From NCBI GenBank assembly GCA_018268595.1, contig JAFDWH010000009.1:310001-374000 (forward strand): a DNA stretch of 64,000 bases, given 5' to 3'. This document shows, piece after piece, positions 51,427-59,145 of the stretch. The translations under genes were made by a program, and so were the position numbers. This stretch comes from Actinomycetota bacterium (GTDB lineage Bacteria; Actinomycetota; Thermoleophilia; Solirubrobacterales; Solirubrobacteraceae). The notes under the pieces are model-generated. The model was not told the DNA's origin and did no database searches. It worked only from the letters and a program-made list of their open reading frames with translations. Every line of letters starts with the position of its first letter. Position 1 is the stretch's first letter.

Positions 51427-52692
51427 TCAGGCGAGCAGCGCGAACGGGGTCTGCAGCAGCTCGCGCACGCGCGCGAGGAACTGCGCGGCGTCGGCGCCGT
51501 AGAGGATCCGGTGGTCGCAGGAGAGCGACAGGTCCATCAGGCTGCGCGCGGCGAAGCGGCCGTCGCCGTCCGGGACGGCACGGGCGACGGCCGCGCCGAC
51601 GGCGAGGATCGCCGCCTGCCCTGGATTGATGACGGCGGTGAACGAGGTCACGCCGAACATGCCGAGGTTCGAGACGGTGAACGTGCCGCCGCTCAGCTCG
51701 GGCGGGAGGACCGTCCCGCTGCGCACTCTCTCCGCGAGCGCGCGCGTCTGCTGCGCGATCGCCGTGACCGGCTGGGTGTCCGCGTCGAAGATCGTCGGCA
51801 CGACCAGCGTCCCCTCGCCCGCGACGGCGACGCCGACGTTGACGCGCCCGTACAGCTCGAACGCGCCGTCCTTGTACGCGCCGTTCGCACGCGGATGCTC
51901 GCGCAGCGCAAGGCCGCACGCCTTCACGACGAAGTCGTTGACCGACGGCGCACTCCCCTGCGCAGCCTTCATCTGCGCCCGCAGCGCGAGCAGCTCCGTC
52001 ACGTCGGCCTCGGTGCGCACCTGGAAGTCCGGCATCGTCGCCTTCGACTCCGCCATCCGCCGCGCGATCGTCTTCTGCGTCGACGTCAGCGCGACGGTCG
52101 TCACGTCGCCCTTGCCGGTGACGCCGGCGGCCGGCGCGGCCGGGGCGGCCACCGCAGCGGCCGGCACCGGCGCCGCGGCCGCGGCCTCCACGTCCGCCTT
52201 CACGATCCGCCCACCGGGGCCGCTGCCAGAGAGCGACGCCAGCTCCACGCCCAGCTCTCTCGCCAAACGCCGAGCCACCGGCGACGCCTTGACGCGCGAG
52301 CCGTCGCCCACGACGGGCATCGAGGGGGAGGAAGCAGCGGCCGATCCGGCGGGTGGCGCCGGTGCAGGCGATTCCGCGGGCTTGCTCGCGGAACGGCTGT
52401 CACCGGCGACAGGACCCGCCGGCGCAGCGGCCGGGGCCCCACCCGAAGGAGCCTCCTCACCGTCAGCAAGCACGTGCGCGATCACCGCACCCACAGGCAG
52501 CGCGTCGCCCTCCGCGGCGACCGCTCTGAACGTGCCCGCCGCATCCGCCTCGTACGTCATGTTCGCCTTGTCGGTCTCGATCTCGGCGATCTCGTCCCCG
52601 CGCGCGACCTGCGCGCCGTCGGCGACGAGCCATCTGAGGATCGTCCCCTCCTCCATCGAGTCGGAGAGGCGCGGCATCGTGATCTCGGGCAT
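51427..52692 (-). CDS. pdhC: dihydrolipoamide acyltransferase (E2)
   Basis: 421 aa. The lipoyl domain (1-80) has the lipoylated Lys in EIETDKANMTYEA. An Ala/Pro/Ser linker follows. The peripheral subunit-binding domain is VKASPVARRLARELGVELASLSGSGPGGRIVKADVE (about 130-165). The acyltransferase domain ends with LSCDHRILYGADAAQFLARV; the active-site His is in DHRILYG, with Tyr replacing the usual Asp of DHRxxDG. The stop is 44 bp before the E3 gene. It forms the core of the 2-oxoacid dehydrogenase complex. Confidence 0.9.
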   Translation of the reverse strand: MPEITMPRLSDSMEEGTILRWLVADGAQVARGDEIAEIETDKANMTYEADAAGTFRAVAAEGDALPVGAVIAHVLADGEEAPSGGAPAAAPAGPVAGDSRSASKPAESPAPAPPAGSAAASSPSMPVVGDGSRVKASPVARRLARELGVELASLSGSGPGGRIVKADVEAAAAAPVPAAAVAAPAAPAAGVTGKGDVTTVALTSTQKTIARRMAESKATMPDFQVRTEADVTELLALRAQMKAAQGSAPSVNDFVVKACGLALREHPRANGAYKDGAFELYGRVNVGVAVAGEGTLVVPTIFDADTQPVTAIAQQTRALAERVRSGTVLPPELSGGTFTVSNLGMFGVTSFTAVINPGQAAILAVGAAVARAVPDGDGRFAARSLMDLSLSCDHRILYGADAAQFLARVRELLQTPFALLA

Positions 52693-53754
52693 CTAGCTCT
52701 TTCGGCTCAGGGTCGCGAGCACGGCGCCCGCGATGCGCTCGTCGTTCGGCATCGCCGCCAGCTCCAGGTTCTTCGCGTACGGCAGCGGCACCTCGGCCAT
52801 CCCGACGCGCTCGACCGGCGCGTCGAGGTCGTCGAAGCAGGCGTGCTGGATGCGGGCGGCCAGCTCGGCGGTGACGCCGTACGTGGGCCAGCCCTCCTCC
52901 ACGCAGACGGCGTGGTTCGTCTTGCGCACGGACGCCGCGACCGTCTCGACGTCGAGCGGACGCAGCGAGCGCAGGTCCACGACCTCGGCGGAGATCCCGT
53001 GCTCCGCCGCCAGCTTCTCCGCCACCTCGAGCGCGCGCACGGTCGCGTAGGAGTGCGTCACGAGCGTGACGTCGCTCCCCTCGCGCAGCACCTGCGCGCG
53101 ACCGATCGGCACGACGAACTCCGGGTCGAGCGGGACCTCGCCTCTCTGCTTGTAGATCGGCAGGTTCTCGATCACCAGCACCGGGTCGTCGTCGCGGATC
53201 GCCGCCTTCAGCAGGCCCTTCGCGTCGGCCGGCGTCGCCGGCGAGACGACCTTCAGCCCGGGCGTCGAGGCGAACCACTGGTCGAAGCTCTGCGAGTGCT
53301 GGGCGGTCAGCTGGTTGCCGGCGCCGTTCGGGGTGCGGATCACCAGCGGGCAGCGCACCTCGCCGCCGAACATCGCGCCGATCTTCGCCGCGTGGTTGAT
53401 CACCTGGTCCATCGCGACGACGAGGAAGTTGATCGTCATGATCTCCACGACCGGGCGCTCGCCGAGCATCGCCGCACCGACGCCCGCGCCGACGAAGCCC
53501 TCCTCCGCGATCGGCGTGTCGCGCACGCGCTCCTCGCCGAACTCGTCCATCAACCCGGCGGTGACCTTGTAAGCGCCGTCGAAGACGCCGACCTCCTCGC
53601 CCATCACGAACACGCGCTCGTCGCGCGCCATCTCCTCGCGCAGCGCGAGCCGCAGCGCCTCGCGGTAGGTCATGACCTCCGTGCCGGTGGCGTCCGAATC
53701 GGCGTTTCGCCGTTCGCGCGTCGCAAGCGTCGCGCTGCCGGCGACGTCACTCAC
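52693..53754 (-). CDS. pdhB: pyruvate dehydrogenase E1 beta
   Basis: 353 aa, GTG start overlapping the E1 alpha stop by 4 bp. MTYREALRLALREEMARDE, FGEERVRDTPIAEEGFVGAGVGAAMLG (TPP-binding Glu), NHAAKIGAMFGGEV, TPNGAGNQLTAQHSQ and the C-terminal PLPYAKNLEL are standard E1 beta features. The first 27 residues are an extension with little conservation; Met28 is an alternative start. With E1 alpha it decarboxylates pyruvate (or acetoin/branched 2-oxoacid) using TPP. Confidence 0.85.
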   Translation of the reverse strand: MSDVAGSATLATRERRNADSDATGTEVMTYREALRLALREEMARDERVFVMGEEVGVFDGAYKVTAGLMDEFGEERVRDTPIAEEGFVGAGVGAAMLGERPVVEIMTINFLVVAMDQVINHAAKIGAMFGGEVRCPLVIRTPNGAGNQLTAQHSQSFDQWFASTPGLKVVSPATPADAKGLLKAAIRDDDPVLVIENLPIYKQRGEVPLDPEFVVPIGRAQVLREGSDVTLVTHSYATVRALEVAEKLAAEHGISAEVVDLRSLRPLDVETVAASVRKTNHAVCVEEGWPTYGVTAELAARIQHACFDDLDAPVERVGMAEVPLPYAKNLELAAMPNDERIAGAVLATLSRKS

Positions 53755-54836
53755 GATCCCAGCCCCGCGTCGAACGTCAGCGCCAGCTCGCCGAACGGCG
53801 AGCCGGGACGCATGCGGGCGAACTGCTGGGCGCTGCCGGCGGCGTGCATGCCGGCGGCGAGCTGCTCGACGCGCGGCTCCGCGCTCGCCTGCGCAAACTC
53901 GACGGCAGCCGCCACGCGCTCGTCGGCGCGCGCGTCGATCGCGTCCAGCTCGGCCTCGCCGACGCCCGCTTCGCGGAGCTGCTGGCGCACGCGCCGGAGC
54001 GGGTCGTGCGCCTGATGCTCGGCGATCTCGTCCTTCGTGCGGTAGGCGAGCCCGGCGTCCGCGACCGAGTGGCCACGGTAGCGGTAGGTGACGGCCTCCA
54101 GCACGGCCGGCATGCGCTGCTCGCGCGCGGCGGTCAGCAGCCGGTCGGCCGCCTCGTGGACGGCGTCGAGGTCGTCGCCGTCGACGCGCTCGCCGTGCAT
54201 GCGGTACGCGCTCGCGCGCTTCCACAGCTCCGGCTCGGCGGACGCACGCGCGACCGCGGTGCCCATGCCGTACTCGTTGTTGACGACGAGGAAGACGATC
54301 GGCAGCTTCCACAGCGCGGCGAGGTTGAGCGACTCGTGCCAGGCACCCATGTTCACGGCGCCGTCGCCGAGCTCGCAGACGACCGCCTGCGGCTTGCCCT
54401 GCCGCACGAGCGCGAGCGCGAGGCCGGTCGCGACCGGCAGCTGCCCGGCGACGATCCCCCAGCCGCCGTAGTAGCCGTGCGCGACGTCGAGCAGGTGCAT
54501 CGAGCCGCCGCGGCCGTGCGCGCAGCCGTCCTCGCGGCCGAACAGCTCGGCCATCACGGCCTCCGGCGGCGTGCCCTTCGCGAGCGCGAAGCCGTGCGAG
54601 CGGTAGCCGGTGACGAGCAGGTCGTCCGGCTCGAGCGCGTGCACGACGCCGACCGTCGTCGCCTCCTGACCGCTCGACAGGTGGCAGTAGCCGCCGATGC
54701 GCGCGGCCTTGTACTGGCGCTCGGCCTCCGTCTCGAAGACGCGGCTGAGCACCATCGTCTCGTACAGCTCGCGCCGCACGTCGGGCGCGAGCCCGGCTAC
54801 GGGAAGGTCGGGGGCGGGAGCTGCGACCGGGCTCAT
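53751..54836 (-). CDS. pdhA: pyruvate dehydrogenase E1 alpha
   Basis: 361 aa. TPP motif ELGDGAVNMGAWHESLNLAALW to VNNEYGMG. HLSSGQEATTVGVVHAL and REDGCAHGRGGSMHLLD match the PDH/acetoin E1 alpha type rather than branched-chain E1. YRYRGHSVADAGLAYRTKDE is the loop normally phosphorylated in eukaryotes. It starts one base after the GntR gene ends, so both are on one transcript. Confidence 0.9.
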   Translation of the reverse strand: MSPVAAPAPDLPVAGLAPDVRRELYETMVLSRVFETEAERQYKAARIGGYCHLSSGQEATTVGVVHALEPDDLLVTGYRSHGFALAKGTPPEAVMAELFGREDGCAHGRGGSMHLLDVAHGYYGGWGIVAGQLPVATGLALALVRQGKPQAVVCELGDGAVNMGAWHESLNLAALWKLPIVFLVVNNEYGMGTAVARASAEPELWKRASAYRMHGERVDGDDLDAVHEAADRLLTAAREQRMPAVLEAVTYRYRGHSVADAGLAYRTKDEIAEHQAHDPLRRVRQQLREAGVGEAELDAIDARADERVAAAVEFAQASAEPRVEQLAAGMHAAGSAQQFARMRPGSPFGELALTFDAGLGS

Positions 54837-54837
54837 T

Positions 54838-55527
54838 TCAGGACTCCTCGAAGTACTCCGGGTGGGCCGCCTGGATGTGCGGCACGCTGGACAGGACCAT
54901 CCGCAGGTGGTGGCGCATCGCGGACTCGGCGCGGTCGGCGTCGCCGGCGGCGATCGCCGCGACCAGCTCGCGATGCTCGGCGACCATCTCGCCGAGGTAG
55001 CCGGGCTCGGGCAGCGACAGACCGCGGACGCGGTCGAGGTGGCCGTTCGCGCGGCGCGCGAGCGTCCACGCGATCTCGTGGCCGGACAGCTGCGCGAGCA
55101 GGCGGTGGAGCGCGTCGTCGAGCGCGTCGAACGCGTCGGTGTCGCCATGTTGCTCGGCGCGCTCCTGCGCGGCGAGGTTCGCCTGCAGGTCGGCGAGGCC
55201 GGCGTCGCTCGCGCGCTCGGTAGCGCGGCGGATCGCGGCGCACTCGAGCGCCTCGCGCACGAACGCCGCGTCCTCGACGGCCGCGGGGCTGATGAGCGTG
55301 ACGAACGTGCCGAGCTGCGGCACGATCGCGACGAGCCGCTCGTCGCGCAGCCGCGCGAGCGCTTCGCGCACGGGCGTGCGGCTGACGCCGAGCAGCTCGG
55401 CCAGCTCGTTCTCGCTCAGGCGCCGGCCCGGCTCCAGCTCCGCACTGACGATCGCAGCACGCAGCGCGGCGTACACCTGGTCGCCGGCGGACAGCCCGTT
55501 GACGCGGTCTTGCAGGGCGATTCGCAT
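54838..55527 (-). CDS. GntR family regulator (FCD subgroup)
   Basis: 229 aa. The N-terminal winged helix (VYAALRAAIVSAELEPGRRLSENELAELLGVSRTPVREALARLRDERLV) has the RTPVREAL signature. The all-helical FCD domain shows DDALHRLLAQLSGHE and MVAEHRELVAAIAAGDADRAE with His/Asp metal-binding positions. It heads the pdh operon and probably regulates it in response to an organic acid. The minus-strand site TGTATACT upstream fits the GntR consensus. Confidence 0.9.
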   Translation of the reverse strand: MRIALQDRVNGLSAGDQVYAALRAAIVSAELEPGRRLSENELAELLGVSRTPVREALARLRDERLVAIVPQLGTFVTLISPAAVEDAAFVREALECAAIRRATERASDAGLADLQANLAAQERAEQHGDTDAFDALDDALHRLLAQLSGHEIAWTLARRANGHLDRVRGLSLPEPGYLGEMVAEHRELVAAIAAGDADRAESAMRHHLRMVLSSVPHIQAAHPEYFEES

Positions 55528-55538
55528 CTCTGCCGACT

Positions 55539-55546
55539 AGTATACA
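55539..55546 (-). promoter_or_regulatory. GntR-type operator upstream of the pdh operon
   Basis: On the minus strand TGTATACT matches the GntR family consensus (yGTMKACy), centred about 15 bp before the GntR start codon. Autoregulation is likely. Confidence 0.5.
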
Positions 55547-55563
55547 AGTGCACTGCAAGTCTT

Positions 55564-55648
55564 CGGGGGCGCGACAGGCCAGAGTCGGCCCCCCGAGCAG
55601 TGCGGATCAGGCCTCGCATAGCGAGGCAAGAGCCGCAGTGCTCGGGGG
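55564..55648. terminator. large nested stem-loop between two minus-strand operons
   Basis: CCCCCGAGCAGTGCGG (55590-55605) pairs with CCGCAGTGCTCGGGGG (55633-55648) with one mismatch, enclosing GCCTCGC-ATA-GCGAGGC (55611-55627). The segment CGGGGGC (55564-55570) can instead pair with the C-run at 55589-55595. It follows the nucleotidyltransferase stop and may end that transcript, or act as an alternative-fold leader of the GntR-pdh operon. Confidence 0.6.
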
Positions 55649-55663
55649 CGTCTACGGGTGGAG

Positions 55664-56221
55664 TCAGTGCGCTGCCCGCGCCCGGCGCAGCGCCTCGTCG
55701 AGCCGCGCGAAGCGGTGGTCGTCGGGCGGGAACATCGTCGCGAGCGTCTCGCGCACCGCGTCGGCGTCGAGCGTCTCGGCGGCGAGCATCGCCTCGATGT
55801 CGGCCCAGTCGCGGGTGCGATCGAACAGCGTCTTGAAGACGGCGAGCTCCTCCGGTCCGAGGACGGGGATCTCGGTTCTCGCGAACGCCACGCGTCTGCG
55901 GTGGCGTGCGGCGTCGTCGTGCAGGGGGACGGTGTCGAAGAAGAGGTCGATCGGCGTCTCGCCCCACCACAGCCGGACCTGCCCGTCCCGGGCGATCGCC
56001 TCAGCCGTTCCCTCCGGCTGCGCGACCTCCGACGGCAGCGCGCACAGCGCCTTCGCCGCCTCGGCGACCGGCAGGAAGACGTTGACGTCGATGTCGCTGG
56101 TGGCGCGCGGGTCGAGCGTCCAGTAGGCGAGCGCGATCGCCCCGCCGAACGCGTGCGGGATGCGGCGGCGCGCGAGGGCGCGGTGCAGCGCGACGAGCCG
56201 CTCGGGCAGCGTCATCGTCAC
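55664..56221 (-). CDS. AbiEii/MNT-like nucleotidyltransferase (toxin-like)
   Basis: 185 aa. HAFGGAIALAYWTLDPRATSDIDVNVF is the nucleotidyltransferase core (GG-x-A and D-x-D with Asp residues in SDIDVNVF). PIDLFFDTVP supplies the third acidic residue, and VLGPEELAVFKTLFDRTRDWADIEAML is the conserved helix after the core in AbiEii-type proteins. It overlaps the XRE regulator gene by 4 bp. The order DNA-binding antitoxin then nucleotidyltransferase resembles type IV AbiEi/AbiEii modules, but with an XRE protein. Confidence 0.75.
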   Translation of the reverse strand: MTMTLPERLVALHRALARRRIPHAFGGAIALAYWTLDPRATSDIDVNVFLPVAEAAKALCALPSEVAQPEGTAEAIARDGQVRLWWGETPIDLFFDTVPLHDDAARHRRRVAFARTEIPVLGPEELAVFKTLFDRTRDWADIEAMLAAETLDADAVRETLATMFPPDDHRFARLDEALRRARAAH

Positions 56222-56565
56222 GTCGGCGCCCCCCGCGCCGGGAAGCGCGTCAACGGCGGGAAGCGCAGCTCAGGGTCGTGACGCGTGGGCAGCGCCTCTG
56301 CGAGCAGCATCACGTCCACGAGCCCCCGCCCGGCACGCGCCAGCTGCGCCTTCGACGGGCGCACCACGGTCGTCGAGGCGGGCACCGCCGTGAGCCGTGC
56401 GCCGGCGGCGGCCAGCAGACGGCCGAGCGTCTCGACCGAGGGCGTCTTGCGGCCGTGCTCGTAGGCCGAGACGGTGGCCTGCGACGTGCCGGCCCGCCGT
56501 GCCAGCTCGGCTTGCGTCAGCCCTGCGCGGGCGCGTGCGTTGCGAAGGAGCGCAGACGCGTCCAT
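56218..56565 (-). CDS. XRE family regulator (antitoxin-like)
   Basis: 115 aa. The HTH_3 domain is ALLRNARARAGLTQAELARRAGTSQATVSAYEHGRKTPSVETLGRLLAAAG (5-55), followed by a tail of about 60 residues. A perfect palindrome eight bases upstream holds TATCC-N4-GGATA, reminiscent of HipB operators (TATCC-N8-GGATA). A TATGCT box six bases before the ATG overlaps it, so binding should shut off the operon. It overlaps the nucleotidyltransferase gene by 4 bp, an arrangement typical of toxin-antitoxin pairs. Confidence 0.85.
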   Translation of the reverse strand: MDASALLRNARARAGLTQAELARRAGTSQATVSAYEHGRKTPSVETLGRLLAAAGARLTAVPASTTVVRPSKAQLARAGRGLVDVMLLAEALPTRHDPELRFPPLTRFPARGAPT

Positions 56566-56573
56566 GGACCTAG

Positions 56574-56591
56574 CATATCCGATCGGATATG
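56574..56591. promoter_or_regulatory. 18-bp perfect palindrome, operator of the XRE module
   Basis: CATATCCGATCGGATATG is fully self-complementary. It overlaps the -10-like TATGCT (minus strand 56577-56572) six bases before the XRE start codon. Confidence 0.7.
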
Positions 56592-56692
56592 GCAGCGGGC
56601 CCGACCCCCAACGACGGAAGGGCCCCCTGCCGGGAGCCCTCCTTGGTGCGACTCGTCTGTTCGCCCGGCGCGGTGGCCGGGCGGGTGGCGCG

Positions 56693-56896
56693 CTAGGCGG
56701 CGAGCGAGCCTTCGTGGTGGTCGACCGTCGCGCCGGCGGCGACGGCGGCCTGGACGTGGGCGTACTCCTGCGAGGCAGGCCCGTACATCAGCCCGCGAAG
56801 GATCTTCGTCGCGTCCTCCTGCGAGACGCCCTGCAGCGTCGTCGCGGGGTGCTCGTCGGTCGCCATCAGCTTCAGGTTCCAGGTGCGCGTGTTCAT
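56693..56896 (-). CDS. small protein of unknown function
   Basis: 67 aa. It starts MNTRTWNLKLMATDEHPATTLQG and contains SQEDATKILRGLMYG and AHVQAAVAAGATVDHHEG. GGAG lies nine bases before the ATG at 56896; Met codons at 56902 and 56923 are alternatives. The composition (acidic, His-containing, no membrane part) is normal for a real protein, but I recognise no family. It lies between the XRE module and the MoaD-like gene; no coupling is visible. Confidence 0.5.
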   Translation of the reverse strand: MNTRTWNLKLMATDEHPATTLQGVSQEDATKILRGLMYGPASQEYAHVQAAVAAGATVDHHEGSLAA

Positions 56897-57039
56897 GTTC
56901 ATCAGCTCCGATTGGAGATGCATCTCAGCGATGCCTCGCGATCGAAGGTAGGCGCGCCGGCGCGCCACGTGTGTGACCCGCCGCACAGGAGGCGCTTCTG
57001 TGACGGATCGCACAGCGCGACCGCGGCGACCCGCGCGCC

Positions 57040-57321
57040 TCAGCCACCGCTGATCGCGGCGACCACGTCGAGCCGCGCGGCCGCGGCGAGCGGCGTGTCG
57101 AGCTCGGCCCGCTCGCCGTCGACGAACGCCCGCACGTGCGGGCGCAGCACGCTCCGGCCTGAGCCGTCGCCGGCCGGCTCGCAGACGCGCTCGCGCAGGC
57201 CCGGCCAGCGCGCGTCGAGCCGCTCGAGCGCCTCCCCCACGCTGGCGGCGTCGAGCTCGAGCCGGCGCGGCAGGCCGGGGAACAGCGGCGGGAGCGTCGG
57301 CGGCAGGTGGACGTCGGCCAT
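57040..57321 (-). CDS. MoaD/ThiS-like ubiquitin-fold protein
   Basis: 93 aa. The beta-grasp pattern VHLPPTLPPLFPG, ERLDARWPGLRERV, FVDGERAELDTPLAAAARLDVVAAISGG ends in the diagnostic C-terminal Gly-Gly that is adenylated and thiocarboxylated. MoaD-type proteins carry sulfur for molybdopterin or cysteine synthesis. This one sits 23 bp after a BNR-repeat propeller gene, a pairing I recall from other actinobacteria, so a dedicated sulfur-carrier role separate from moaA is possible. Confidence 0.75.
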   Translation of the reverse strand: MADVHLPPTLPPLFPGLPRRLELDAASVGEALERLDARWPGLRERVCEPAGDGSGRSVLRPHVRAFVDGERAELDTPLAAAARLDVVAAISGG

Positions 57322-57344
57322 GGCGGCGCGCAGGCGGAGCCCGC

Positions 57345-58421
57345 TCAGTCGAGCACCGCGACCTCGACGGACGCGATCCCCGGCAGGTAGCCCGCGAGCT
57401 CGTGCCACGTGTCGCCTTCGTCGGCGCTCGCGAACAGCTGGCCGGTGCTCGTGCCGACGTACAGGCCCGGACGCTCCAGCGGGTCGATCGCCATCCCCTC
57501 GCGCAGCACGCCCACGTACGCCGACTCGGGCAGCCCCTGCGTGAGCCGCTCCCAGCTCACGCCGGCGTCGCGCGTGCGCCACACGGCCATGCGCCCGTCC
57601 GGCACGACGCGGCCGTGCCCGCCGTCGAGCGGCACGACGTAGAAGCCGTCGCGGTCGTGCGGGTGCGCGGCCGCCGCGAAGCCGAAGTCGCTCGGCAGCC
57701 CGTCCGTGATCTCCGTCCACGTGCGGCCCGCGTCGTCGCTGCGATGCATGCCGCAGTGGTTCTGCTGGTAGAGGCGCTCATGGTCGGCCGGCGACATCAC
57801 GAGCTTGTGCACGCAGAAGCCGACGTCCTCGTGCTCGCGCGGCCAGTCAGCGCGCAGCCCGCGGTTGCGCGGCGTCCACGACGCGCCCCCGTCGGTCGTC
57901 TCGAACGCGCCGAAGCCCTGCACGACGACCCAGAAGCGGTCGGGGTCGTCCGGGTCCACGAGCAGGCCCGGCATTCCGAGATGCCCCGGCGGCTGGTTCG
58001 CGGCGACGTTCCAGTCCGCGCGGCCGGGCTGGTCGTCGAGCGTCGAGAGCAGCGTCCAGGTGACGCCGCCGTCGCGGCTCTCGAACACGCCCGCCGCCTC
58101 CGCGCCCGCCAGCAGGCGGCCGTGCCCGGGCGCGAGCCCGGAGACCTTCGACAGTCTCAAGCTGGCGTCCTCGCCGTAGGTGAGCCCCTCGCTCGAGTGC
58201 TCCCACGTCTCGCCGAGGTCCGGGCTGCGCCACACGGCGGCGCCGTGCCACGCGCTCGCGGCCGCCGCGTAGATCGCGCCGCGCTCGCGGTCGTAGACGA
58301 CGTGGTAGACCGGCCAGCCCTCGCAGAACGGCCCGCGCAGCCGCCAGTCGCGCCGCGCCTCGTCGCTCTCCAGCAGGAACGCGCCCTTGCGCGTCCCGAC
58401 CATCACCAGCACGCGAGCCAC
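57345..58421 (-). CDS. BNR/sialidase-like beta-propeller protein
   Basis: 358 aa. Repeated Asp-box motifs (S-x-D-x-G-x-T-W) are seen: SPDLGETWEHS, SRDGGVTWTLL, TTDGGASWTPR, SDDAGRTWTEI, TRDAGVSWERL and SADEGDTWHEL, six in all, defining a propeller. It begins ARVLVMVGTRKGAFLLES. There is no signal peptide and no sialidase Arg triad is evident, so it is more likely a non-enzymatic or differently specialised propeller. It is operonic with the MoaD-like gene downstream. Confidence 0.8.
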   Translation of the reverse strand: MARVLVMVGTRKGAFLLESDEARRDWRLRGPFCEGWPVYHVVYDRERGAIYAAAASAWHGAAVWRSPDLGETWEHSSEGLTYGEDASLRLSKVSGLAPGHGRLLAGAEAAGVFESRDGGVTWTLLSTLDDQPGRADWNVAANQPPGHLGMPGLLVDPDDPDRFWVVVQGFGAFETTDGGASWTPRNRGLRADWPREHEDVGFCVHKLVMSPADHERLYQQNHCGMHRSDDAGRTWTEITDGLPSDFGFAAAAHPHDRDGFYVVPLDGGHGRVVPDGRMAVWRTRDAGVSWERLTQGLPESAYVGVLREGMAIDPLERPGLYVGTSTGQLFASADEGDTWHELAGYLPGIASVEVAVLD

Positions 58422-58423
58422 CG

Positions 58424-58624
58424 CTATCCCCGCGGGTTGCGGAGGCGGTCGCGGTCCTCCGACTGGCCGACGAGCAGGAACGCGAGCGAGACGAGCAGCA
58501 CGAGCGCGATGCCGAACAACGCCCAGCCGACCGCGGTCACCAGCACGCTGGAGCCGACCGCCGCCAGCACGATGCCGGCGGCGAGCAGCACGAGCGCGGC
58601 GATCAGGATCCCGCGGTTGGACAT
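58424..58624 (-). CDS. small two-helix membrane protein
   Basis: 66 aa. It starts MSNRGILIAALVLLAAGIVLAAVG, has a second helix VGWALFGIALVLLVSLAFLLV and a charged tail QSEDRDRLRNPRG. Two helices separated by a short loop place both ends on the same side. Function unknown. It ends 2 bp upstream of the propeller start region and may be co-transcribed with it. Confidence 0.6.
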   Translation of the reverse strand: MSNRGILIAALVLLAAGIVLAAVGSSVLVTAVGWALFGIALVLLVSLAFLLVGQSEDRDRLRNPRG

Positions 58625-58680
58625 GCGCAAGTCATACCCGCCGGGCCGGCGCACTAGCGCCGCCGGCCGTGCCGTGTGCG

Positions 58681-59106
58681 TCAGACGCCGGCCATCGTGA
58701 CCTGCGTGAGGCGCAGCGCGTTGCCGGACGGGTCGCGGAAGCCGCAGTCGATCCCGTAGGGGCGCTCCTCGGGCGCCTCGGTGAACTCGACGCCGCGGCT
58801 CCGCAGCTCCTCGTAGGAGGCGTGGCAGTCGTCGGTCGTGAGGAAGACGGTGCCGGCGAAGCCCTTGGCCATCAGGCTCTTGACCTGCTCGGCCGTGTCG
58901 GCGTCCATCACGGGCGGACCCGGGATCGCCATCAGCACGACGGAGAAGTCCTCCTGCTGGGCGGGGGCGACCGTGAGCCAGCGGAAGTTGCCGAGCTCCG
59001 GGACCGTGACGTCGGCGCGCACCTCCCAGCCGAGCCGCTGCGTGTAGAAGGCGAGCGCCTCGTCCTGGTCGTGCACCCACAGCTGGGCGTTGGCGATTCT
59101 GATCAT
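58681..59106 (-). CDS. VOC (glyoxalase/bleomycin resistance) family protein
   Basis: 141 aa. The betaalphabetabetabeta pattern reads IANAQLWVHDQDEALAFYTQRLGWEVR, then FAGTVFLTTDDCHASYEELRSRGVEF and a C-terminal GIDCGFRDPSGNALRLTQ. The position of the metal-binding Glu is Asn/Arg-like here, so enzyme activity is uncertain. The start is supported by GGAGG seven bases upstream. It is followed (minus-strand order) after an AraC regulator, a common pairing in which AraC controls the VOC gene. Confidence 0.85.
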   Translation of the reverse strand: MIRIANAQLWVHDQDEALAFYTQRLGWEVRADVTVPELGNFRWLTVAPAQQEDFSVVLMAIPGPPVMDADTAEQVKSLMAKGFAGTVFLTTDDCHASYEELRSRGVEFTEAPEERPYGIDCGFRDPSGNALRLTQVTMAGV

Positions 59107-59145
59107 CGGGGACCTCCGCGTGACGTGGAACATGGTGCGGTCAAT

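Noticed and set aside
2162-56591. Reading the toxin-antitoxin modules as part of a prophage or integrative element
   Set aside because: No integrase, transposase, attachment-site repeats or phage genes are visible, and base composition does not change around them except at small operators.
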